Source: Alloscardovia macacae (GTDB lineage: Bacteria; Actinomycetota; Actinomycetes; Actinomycetales; Bifidobacteriaceae). From it: a stretch of DNA of 64,000 nt. This document shows positions 54,095 to 60,733 of the stretch, piece by piece. Both the position numbers and the translations under genes were made by a program. The notes beneath the pieces are model-generated. The model did not search any database and had not been told where the DNA came from. It worked only from the letters and a program-made list of their open reading frames with translations. The stretch is taken from the NCBI RefSeq assembly GCF_002259705.1, contig NZ_MWWT01000008.1, positions 62,001-126,000 of the forward strand, read 5' to 3'. Within the stretch, counting starts at the first letter, position 1. Every line of letters starts with the position of its first letter.

Positions 54095-55096
54095 ATGCGA
54101 AAGCACCTTTTCAAGAAGGGCAGAATGACTATTTCTGCCGTTATAGCAATTCTTAGCTTAAGCATTCCTTATGCACACGCCGTGGAACCTCCATGGTCAG
54201 CTTCTACACAGCCAGATGAATCACTGGTATCTCATTACGTATCATTTGGAAACCGAACGTTCGCATTATTAGACACATATAAAGATCCAGATTCTGTTCG
54301 CGCGTATTATTCTGATCATTTTGAGACGGTACTGAGCGATATCGCACGGGAAAATTCACTGTCCACACTTGCTGAGGATACAGCAAGCCTCTATAAGGAT
54401 TATGTACGGCAGTATGATAATCTAAGCGAAGATGCTAAAAGTTCACTGCTGAACTTTTTAGATTATTATGAGAATAAAGCAGAGAATACTTTTATTTCAC
54501 AGAATCTCGATCTTATTTATCGTGATTTTTCAGATGGGACGATTACTGAAGGGCAAGCAGTCGATCAAGCTTTACTTCTTCTACCTTATAAGGAAGAAAA
54601 CCATAATACACAGCCGCGCTTCCCTGATAGGAATTCCGGAATAAATCTCGAAGCCGCTAAAAGTTACGCACGCACATATGCCACGACCACAAACGGCTTT
54701 TATGGCCGATATAAAGCAGATTGTACAAACTTTGCATCTCAAATACTTAGGGCAGGCGGAGTTCAAATGACTAACCATTCGGATGAAAGATACGGATGGT
54801 GGTTCAAAAGCCATGGAAATCGTTCTATCTCATGGATTAATGCTGACACCTTTACAAAATACATGGGAAGCGGATACCAGGTAAAAGATTGGAATGCTTT
54901 CGTCGTTTATATTCTCCCTGGTGATTTTATAGGATATGACGACGGAAATGATGGCAAAGTCGACCACGTAGCTTTTGTATATGACAAGAGCGGAAATTCC
55001 GTACAAATCGCGCAACATTCTAGCGACTATCTCAAGTGGAATGGGGGATGGCCTGGAATGAGTCATAAAGCAAAGTTTTACCGAATCCGCCGCTAA
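54095..55096 (+). CDS. Secreted amidase-like protein (Amidase_6 / CHAP-like)
   Basis: 333 residues. A signal peptide (about 1-31, ending PYAHAVEPP) is followed by a helical region of about 150 residues. The C-terminal amidase domain (about 185-333) has INLEAAKSYARTYATT, DCTNFASQILRAGG with the likely catalytic Cys, SWINADTF, and GKVDHVAFVY with the likely catalytic His. This is the pattern of the Amidase_6 family of Cys peptidase/amidases, thought to act on peptidoglycan or peptides. AAGGAGG lies five bases before the ATG. It is AT-rich and stands between two paralogous membrane genes, which suggests a joint function. Confidence 0.85.
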   Translation: MRKHLFKKGRMTISAVIAILSLSIPYAHAVEPPWSASTQPDESLVSHYVSFGNRTFALLDTYKDPDSVRAYYSDHFETVLSDIARENSLSTLAEDTASLYKDYVRQYDNLSEDAKSSLLNFLDYYENKAENTFISQNLDLIYRDFSDGTITEGQAVDQALLLLPYKEENHNTQPRFPDRNSGINLEAAKSYARTYATTTNGFYGRYKADCTNFASQILRAGGVQMTNHSDERYGWWFKSHGNRSISWINADTFTKYMGSGYQVKDWNAFVVYILPGDFIGYDDGNDGKVDHVAFVYDKSGNSVQIAQHSSDYLKWNGGWPGMSHKAKFYRIRR

Positions 55097-55103
55097 GTAA
55101 TAC

Positions 55104-55143
55104 AAGTGTGTGAGGAGGTCAAAAATCTCCTCACACACTTTCC
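55104..55143 (+). terminator. Terminator of the amidase gene
   Basis: AAGTGTGTGAGGAG and CTCCTCACACACTT form a perfect 14-bp stem with a nine-base loop, followed by TTT, 8 bp after the stop codon. Confidence 0.88.
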
Positions 55144-55167
55144 CTTCCTATCATCATGGAGATCCCC

Positions 55168-56412
55168 ATGCGTAAATTTACTATTCCTGCAGCAGCTTTA
55201 AGTGCATGCATTATATCTAGCATTGCGACTATTATACTTCTGGTTCTCTATTATTCAGATTCCCTAAATAATGACAGCGCCATATACTTGAGTTCAGCCA
55301 GCGCACTTATCGGCATCGTATTTCCACTAATCCTTTGCCACCTTCTCGGCGCGGCACATAATACGAAAGTGCGCAACATATTCATACTAGTAGCCTTCAC
55401 CGTAAGTTTGCTCACAGCCATACAGCTCACTCTCGGAAATTTCTTTATAGACGGTCAGAATTCTGAGCGTGGCTACTATATTATCTATTCTGGCTCTCAT
55501 CTCACACCAGTCTTTACAGCTGTTACTATCATCCTCATGCTGTACATTACACTAGCATCATTATTACGTTGTTCATGGCAAACTCCTTCCGATAGAGAGA
55601 AAAATGCCAAGACGCAAACTTTCATCATGCTCGGTACAGTATTCGTTCTCCTCTTCACCGGCCTGCTTCTGCTCTTAAATGTCTATATCGATGATATGCA
55701 TATAGACATAGCAAATCCTGCTCCGTTCCTATGTGGGATTATCACCCCAGCATACTTATTCTTCGCTGCTCATAACTATGCCCCACGTATAATGAGGACT
55801 TACAGTACTATTATCAGTTCGCTAACATGCCTCCTGGGAACCTCTACTATTCTCTTCTCCGGTCTGATTCTTTCCCATCGTGCAGGATCACATATAAGCG
55901 AATACTACGTCGCTTATAGAGTATATCCTCTCGCATCTCTTATCTTCACCGTTACCTGTATCGTAGCCGCAGTACTTCTACTAAAAAGTCCTCTCCTCAT
56001 TTCGACTAGAAAGGAGAGAAGCATACTGCAAAACTCGACATTGCTACTGTGTATCGGCATACTCTTAGCTGCTCGAGCAAAAATACACTTCGAAGATACG
56101 TGGATTACATCCATCCTTGCACTTCTACTTTTAGGCTGTGTCCTTCCACTCACTCTAGCATGGCAGTCAAGTTTTCTTATTGCGCCACGTAAGTCTATAC
56201 CTGTTTTTATTCTCAGTGGCATCCAAGTAGTAACCAGTCTAGTTATCCTGTGGAATAGTGATGCTCTTACAGGAACCACTCCAGGCAAATGGCCATCTTC
56301 TTTCGACCATACTGGAGACTCTCTGAACTCTTCTCTAGCGTTCATTATGGCTATTATCAGCTGTATTCTTCTCCTCTATATTCTTCTCCATGAACGAAAG
56401 GCCCGTCTATGA
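55168..56412 (+). CDS. Multi-spanning membrane protein, SDALTGT family, long member 2
   Basis: 414 residues, about 11-12 hydrophobic segments. Shared blocks with its paralogue at 52586: SALIGIVFPLILCHLLGAAHNT, NPAPFLCGIITPAYLFFAAH and TSLVILWNSDALTGTTPG - HTGDSLN. The start at 55168 has GGAG about seven bases upstream; ATG at 55156 overlaps that site. The end overlaps the next gene by 4 bp (ATGA). AT-rich compared with the short member at 51691. Role unknown. Confidence 0.8.
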   Translation: MRKFTIPAAALSACIISSIATIILLVLYYSDSLNNDSAIYLSSASALIGIVFPLILCHLLGAAHNTKVRNIFILVAFTVSLLTAIQLTLGNFFIDGQNSERGYYIIYSGSHLTPVFTAVTIILMLYITLASLLRCSWQTPSDREKNAKTQTFIMLGTVFVLLFTGLLLLLNVYIDDMHIDIANPAPFLCGIITPAYLFFAAHNYAPRIMRTYSTIISSLTCLLGTSTILFSGLILSHRAGSHISEYYVAYRVYPLASLIFTVTCIVAAVLLLKSPLLISTRKERSILQNSTLLLCIGILLAARAKIHFEDTWITSILALLLLGCVLPLTLAWQSSFLIAPRKSIPVFILSGIQVVTSLVILWNSDALTGTTPGKWPSSFDHTGDSLNSSLAFIMAIISCILLLYILLHERKARL

Positions 56413-56858
56413 AGCTACAGAACCAGTCCATCCGCATGGTGTGCTTTTCGAGCATCATCCTCGCAGCGAGCATTATCCTGGATATTCGTTCGTATGTGAC
56501 CATTCCCTACGATGGATATACCACGATTTATGCACTATTCCTCGCTGGCATAGTGCTGCCCATCCTTCTGCTTATCTACGCCATACGCTTATGCGACGCA
56601 GGCACACTCTATGGTTTATGCGCTACCTGTGTAGCACTCTGCATCATCTCCATAGCAGTCTTTGTCTTCGCGGACGCTCTGGCTGAACTCTTCCAGCTTC
56701 CTGTGAGACCAGGATATACGAGCCGAGATCCTGAAGATATCTATCTCGTCGCATCTCTCCTCGCCATGGCGGTGACAGCTACCACTACCCTGCTCATCAC
56801 GAAGTGGCGTAGACGAGATGAGGTGAAAGATAAGGAAAAATTGACACAGGAAAAATAA
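56409..56858 (+). CDS. Four-helix membrane protein after the SDALTGT family gene
   Basis: 149 residues with four hydrophobic segments and a Lys/Glu-rich tail (WRRRDEVKDKEKLTQEK). It contains LFLAGIVLPILLLIYAIRL and FVFADALAELF, which faintly recall the family blocks PLL-GIVAPAYL and SDALTG, so it may be a remnant or subunit-like relative. It overlaps the preceding gene by 4 bp and must be co-translated with it. Confidence 0.7.
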   Translation: MKLQNQSIRMVCFSSIILAASIILDIRSYVTIPYDGYTTIYALFLAGIVLPILLLIYAIRLCDAGTLYGLCATCVALCIISIAVFVFADALAELFQLPVRPGYTSRDPEDIYLVASLLAMAVTATTTLLITKWRRRDEVKDKEKLTQEK

Positions 56859-56865
56859 AAAACTG

Positions 56866-56969
56866 CGAGCCCGCCGCCGGAGCACGAGAAGAAAGAAAGA
56901 AAAATGCTCCAGCAGCGGGCCCGTAGTGGGGAGGCCTTCGAGAGAAATGGGTTAGAGAGAGAAGGCCTC
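56866..56969. terminator. Two adjacent hairpins at the convergent end with rbsK
   Basis: CGAGCCCGCCGCCGGAGCA (56866-56884) pairs imperfectly with TGCTCCAGCAGCGGGCCCG (56905-56923). GAGGCCTTC (56931-56939) pairs perfectly with GAAGGCCTC (56961-56969), overlapping the last codons of rbsK. Together they separate the convergent transcripts. Confidence 0.6.
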
Positions 56970-57926
56970 ACGTATCTCAGTAGCGGTACCGTAGGACGCC
57001 TGCGCGCCGAAGCCGCATGCAGCATACGCACCCACATACGCGGCTATGCGCGCGCTGTCGGTCAGACTAAAACCAGATGCGAGGCCAGCCAGAACGGTAC
57101 CCATGTACGAGTCGCCGCAGCCGGTCGTATCCACAGGCGAGATGCGCACGCCGTCCACGCGCTCTACGCTCTCGCCGTCTATGACGCACGAACCAAGCGC
57201 GCCGAGTGTAATGATGACGCGGCTAAAGCCGAGCTCAGCGAGCTTAACGCGCAGCGCATCCCAGTCGGCATTCGCCCAGTCCACAGCAGAGTCATCCATG
57301 CCTATCATCTGCGCGACCTCATGCTCGTTCGCGAGCAGGATGTCCACGTTCTCCACAAGCTCAGACGGAAGGTCCGCCATAAACGGAGAATTATTCAGCA
57401 GCACAGGCATGCCCGCCTCATGCGCCAGCCGAGCAGCCTCGATGACAGCCTCCAGAGGAGACTCGAGGCACAGTCCGAGCACAGACGCACTCGTCAGCTC
57501 CGCAGCATGAGAACGCACATACTCGGCAGTCACCGCGCGGTTCGACCCAGCAGAGTAGACGATGGTATTCTCGCCATCGGCCTCAGATACGGTGATGACT
57601 GTGGTGCCCGATGGGCCGTCCACGCGCGCGATGGAGCTCGTGTCCACGCCCGCTTCTTCGAGCTTTCCGGAAAGGAAATCTGCGTTCGAGTCCTGACCGA
57701 GAGCGCCGAAGAGCGTTACCTGCGCTCCGAGCTTCGCCGCCGCAGCAGCCTGATTCGAGGACTTTCCTCCCGGAAGAATCTCCAGAGCACCGCCTTCGAG
57801 TGTCTCGCCAGGAAGGAGAAAGCGTGGCACGCGCACGGTGTAGTCCGCGTTCATGGAGCCCACCACGGCCACGCGGCCGGTCAGCTGCATAAGCGCTTCG
57901 CCTACGTTCAGAGTATTCGTATCCAT
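56952..57926 (-). CDS. rbsK: Ribokinase
   Basis: 324 residues, PfkB family. Substrate-binding GSMNADY and GGKSSNQAAAAAKLGA are at the N-terminus, and VDTTGCGDSYMG holds the catalytic Asp; the usual GAGD is GCGD. It phosphorylates ribose to ribose 5-phosphate. It follows the nucleoside hydrolase gene by about 95 bp, which contain five 11-bp tandem repeats, and should use the ribose that enzyme releases. Confidence 0.93.
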   Translation of the reverse strand: MDTNTLNVGEALMQLTGRVAVVGSMNADYTVRVPRFLLPGETLEGGALEILPGGKSSNQAAAAAKLGAQVTLFGALGQDSNADFLSGKLEEAGVDTSSIARVDGPSGTTVITVSEADGENTIVYSAGSNRAVTAEYVRSHAAELTSASVLGLCLESPLEAVIEAARLAHEAGMPVLLNNSPFMADLPSELVENVDILLANEHEVAQMIGMDDSAVDWANADWDALRVKLAELGFSRVIITLGALGSCVIDGESVERVDGVRISPVDTTGCGDSYMGTVLAGLASGFSLTDSARIAAYVGAYAACGFGAQASYGTATEIREAFSL

Positions 57927-57948
57927 GAGAGTTCAGTCCTCGTTATCG

Positions 57949-58003
57949 TATGTGTCTCGTATGTGTCTCGTATGTATCTCGTCTGTGTTTCGTCCGTGTC
58001 TCG
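57949..58003. repeat. Five tandem 11-bp repeats between nucleoside hydrolase and rbsK
   Basis: TATGTGTCTCG (57949), TATGTGTCTCG (57960), TATGTATCTCG (57971), TCTGTGTTTCG (57982), TCCGTGTCTCG (57993). The first two are identical and the rest diverge progressively. The period is 11 bp, close to one helical turn. They fill most of the gap upstream of rbsK, so they affect its leader or a promoter inside the operon. Confidence 0.85.
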
Positions 58004-58021
58004 TCCGGCGTCTACCAGCGT

Positions 58022-58963
58022 CTAGTTAATGCGGCGCAGAGCGTCTTCCACGAGAGCCCAGAACTTGTCGAAGTCCAGCTTCGTGGCCACCTGCGTGTGG
58101 CATTCGTCTTCTGCTGGCTCTGGTCCGCGCAGGTCTGCCACGGTCATGCCCCAGGTGAGCGTGCCGTTCAGCTCCACATCCAGTGGGCAGCGACGCGTCT
58201 GCACGATGCTTGGGTCGATGAGGTAGGCCACAGTGCATGGGTCGTGCACTGGAGGGTCCACGAAGTCCTGATTCTGGCTGTAGGACAGGCGGAAGAAGTC
58301 CATGAGTCCGGAGACGAACTGCGCGAGATCCGTGCCCACGCCTTCTATCTTCTTCTGGACTTCTGGCGTGCACAGCGCCTGATGCGTCAGGTCCAGACCC
58401 ACCATGGTCACCTTCCATGGCTCGTTAAAGACGATGTGTGCGGCTTCTGGGTCCACCATGATGTTAAATTCTGCCACGGAGCTCCAGTTGCCCACATGGT
58501 AGCCACCGCCCATGAGGACGACTTCCTTCACACGCTCCACGATGCGTGGCTCGAGGCGTGCGGCGAGAGCGATGTTCGTCAGCGGTCCGGTCGGCACGAG
58601 GGTGACCGTTCCTGGCTCTTCGCTCATAATGGTGTCGATGATGAACTGAACTGCGCTCTTCTCCTCGAGTGGGCGGCTCGGCTCTGGCAGCTCCACGCCG
58701 TCGAGACCGGTTTCGCCGTGAATGGAGGCTGCTGCCTGAGCTGGACGAAGAATAGGACGACCTGCACCGCGGTAGACTGGGACGTTCGTGGCGTGTGCCT
58801 TTTCGAGCACGGCGCGTGCGTTATACGTCACCTTTTCGATGCTCTGGTTTCCGCCCACCGTCGTAACGCCGAGGAGGTCAATTTCTGGGTTACCTACGGC
58901 TAGAAGGATAGCGACGGCATCATCATGGCCTGGGTCACAGTCCAGAATAATCTTCTTCGACAT
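58022..58963 (-). CDS. Ribonucleoside hydrolase (IunH/Rih family)
   Basis: 313 residues from the start at 58963 (AAAGGAG six bases upstream). The Ca-binding signature LDCDPGHDDA is near the N-terminus, with LVPTGPLTNIALA, VVLMGGG and the active-site His in VHDPCTVAYL. It splits nucleosides into base and ribose. Purine or pyrimidine preference cannot be read from the sequence. It is transcribed from a promoter overlapped by a LacI-type palindrome, with the regulator gene directly upstream and ribokinase downstream. Confidence 0.94.
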   Translation of the reverse strand: MSKKIILDCDPGHDDAVAILLAVGNPEIDLLGVTTVGGNQSIEKVTYNARAVLEKAHATNVPVYRGAGRPILRPAQAAASIHGETGLDGVELPEPSRPLEEKSAVQFIIDTIMSEEPGTVTLVPTGPLTNIALAARLEPRIVERVKEVVLMGGGYHVGNWSSVAEFNIMVDPEAAHIVFNEPWKVTMVGLDLTHQALCTPEVQKKIEGVGTDLAQFVSGLMDFFRLSYSQNQDFVDPPVHDPCTVAYLIDPSIVQTRRCPLDVELNGTLTWGMTVADLRGPEPAEDECHTQVATKLDFDKFWALVEDALRRIN

Positions 58964-58986
58964 AGAAGTCTCCTTTGAATTCCTGC

Positions 58987-59017
58987 CAGCATGGCGTCTT
59001 CGCTTTCCGCCATGCTG
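58987..59017 (-). promoter_or_regulatory. Leader hairpin of the nucleoside hydrolase mRNA
   Basis: CAGCATGGCG and CGCCATGCTG form a perfect 10-bp stem with an 11-base loop in the 5' leader, 25 bp upstream of the start codon. No T-run follows, so it is more likely an mRNA-stability or protein-binding element than a terminator. Confidence 0.5.
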
Positions 59018-59075
59018 CGTACGTATATGTTCAGTTATGTGCGCTTGGGTGTTCACTCAGCCTTAATCAGCCGTC

Positions 59076-59135
59076 GTTGGTTAAGCGCTTAACCAACTGT
59101 TTATAGAATAGCACAGGTCGAGACTAAATTGACAA
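59076..59135 (-). promoter_or_regulatory. Promoter and LacI-family operator of the nucleoside/ribose genes
   Basis: On the minus strand TTGTCA (59135-59130), a 19-bp spacer and an extended TGC-TATTCT -10 (59110-59105) are followed by a perfect 22-bp palindrome (59076-59097) with core TTAAGCGCTTAA and CG centre, typical of LacI-family operators. It covers the transcription start, so binding would repress. The regulator gene at 59147-60358 is the obvious candidate to bind it. Confidence 0.8.
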
Positions 59136-59146
59136 CGTATGCGCTC

Positions 59147-60358
59147 TTACGCGTGTCGCGCGGACGCTACCGTGGTCCGCTCCACGAGCTCCGGCATGAG
59201 AAGCGTCATGCGCTGCGCGGCGCTGAGCACCTCGCCTGAACCTGCACCCACCGCCTGCAGCATCGCTTCGCAGCTGACGCGGGCGAGCGCGGACACGTCC
59301 TGCTTCACCGTCGTAAACTCGAAGTCCAGTCCAAACGATGTCATGACGTCATCGTAGCCGATGACCGAAATATCCTCCGGCACGCGAAGTCCACGCTCAC
59401 GAGCCCGCCGCGTAAAGCCGATGGCGACGAGATCATTCCCGCAAAAGACAGCCGTCACGCCCGCATCGATAAGCTCATCCGCGTAATCACGTCCAGCCGA
59501 GACGGTAAACGCGCCATTTTTCACACGCTCAGGCGGAACTCGGACGCCGCTCCTGAGCAGCTCAGTAAGAAAACCCTCGAAACGCGCCGAATTATTCCCC
59601 TTATCGCGCCCTGTACGCTCCACCGGTCCTATCATGCCGAACTCGCGGTGCCCCTGTTCGAGGAACGCCCGCGCGGCCAACTGTCCCCCGCGCGTATGGT
59701 CATACGCAAACGCGCGCCAGTTTGATTCTGTGTCAGCAAGTGCAGGATCCTCAGCCTCATCCACGATGCGCTCTGGAATACGGTCGATAAACATGACCGG
59801 GAAACCGGTCTTCAGCAAGCGCGCACGCAGCGAAGCGCTCTCCTCCAGCGAGGAATACGTGGGAATGATGAACAGTCCGTCGATGCCGAACTGGATCATG
59901 CGCTGCAGGGCCTGCTCCTGCTCGACGATGTCCTCGCCCGTATCCACGATGAGCAGCGAGTAGCCAGCAGCCTTACACTCTGCTTCCATATGCTTCGCGA
60001 GAGAGGCGAAGAAGAGGTTCTCGATGTCTGGAATAATGAGCGCGAGAAGGCTCGAGGACTTCGTGGCCAGGCTCCTGGCAGACTGGTTAGGCACGTAGTT
60101 CAAGTCTCGGGCAATGGCGCGAATCTGCTCGCGCGTCTCCTCGGTAAAGCGGTTCGGTTTATTATTCAGTACGAGGGACACCGCCGTGGAGGATACTCCT
60201 GCCACTTTCGCGATGTCCTTCAGCGTGGCGCGCTTAGGAGTACGCTTCGGAGCGCGCTCGGAAGCGCGCTCCGAAGCTTTTTGAGTTCGCGTATTTTTCT
60301 GGGAGGACTTTGCTGGCGATCCGGATACTGCTCCTGACGCTGCACTGTGCGCATTCAT
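59147..60358 (-). CDS. LacI-family regulator of nucleoside/ribose use
   Basis: 403 residues. About 45 N-terminal residues are low-complexity and basic (repeated SERAPKRTPKR), then the HTH LKDIAKVAGVSSTAVSLVLNN with hinge helix NQSARSLATKSS, and a periplasmic-binding-protein-like effector domain (LLALIIPDIENLFFASL). The start at 60358 has AAGGAA nine bases upstream; a GTG at 60367 is an alternative. It probably represses the downstream nucleoside hydrolase and ribokinase genes and is released by ribose or a nucleoside; the ligand is inferred from the neighbours. Confidence 0.93.
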   Translation of the reverse strand: MNAHSAASGAVSGSPAKSSQKNTRTQKASERASERAPKRTPKRATLKDIAKVAGVSSTAVSLVLNNKPNRFTEETREQIRAIARDLNYVPNQSARSLATKSSSLLALIIPDIENLFFASLAKHMEAECKAAGYSLLIVDTGEDIVEQEQALQRMIQFGIDGLFIIPTYSSLEESASLRARLLKTGFPVMFIDRIPERIVDEAEDPALADTESNWRAFAYDHTRGGQLAARAFLEQGHREFGMIGPVERTGRDKGNNSARFEGFLTELLRSGVRVPPERVKNGAFTVSAGRDYADELIDAGVTAVFCGNDLVAIGFTRRARERGLRVPEDISVIGYDDVMTSFGLDFEFTTVKQDVSALARVSCEAMLQAVGAGSGEVLSAAQRMTLLMPELVERTTVASARHA

Positions 60359-60733
60359 ACAGACCACTTCCTTATCGTGATGTCACTTCTGAGGATAGCA
60401 TGTTTTCTCGTGAGGGCGAGGCGGCGTGGGGCGAACTGGGGGGGGCGGACGGGATGAGACGTGGGGTGGAGCGCGGACGGTGAGTGCTGCCCATCCAGCC
60501 GTGGGGTGAGGCGCTGGGTGAGACGTGGGGTGAGGCGCGGGCGGGCTCGAAGGACCCCTGTCAGCGAGGAGTGAGCTTTTTGGGACACTTTAGCCTGTTA
60601 CAGCCCGGAGACAGAAAAAGGAAAGACTGGAAATAAGCCAATCCTCTTCCGCCCGTCGAGCTCACCGCGTCCCAAAAAGCTCACTCCTTGAGGACCCTCT
60701 TCAGGAGTCCATTCCGAGTTCAGCACTCAGTGA
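60359..60733. repeat. Gene-free stretch: G-rich direct repeats and a 19-bp inverted repeat
   Basis: 60420-60545 is G-rich on the plus strand, with a G8 run (60438-60445) and repeated blocks of GAGACGTGGGGTG-GCGCGG (about 60456 and 60517) and CGTGGGGTGAGGCGC. 60568-60586 and 60669-60687 are perfect 19-bp inverted arms (starting GGAGTGAGCTTTTTGGG) separated by 82 bases. A weak -10 for the LacI gene (TATCCT on the minus strand) lies near 60400. The arms may terminate the upstream surface-protein transcript. Confidence 0.7.

Noticed and set aside
60438-60445. G8 tract upstream of the LacI gene as a second phase-variable promoter
   Set aside because: It is shorter and does not lie between plausible -35 and -10 hexamers.
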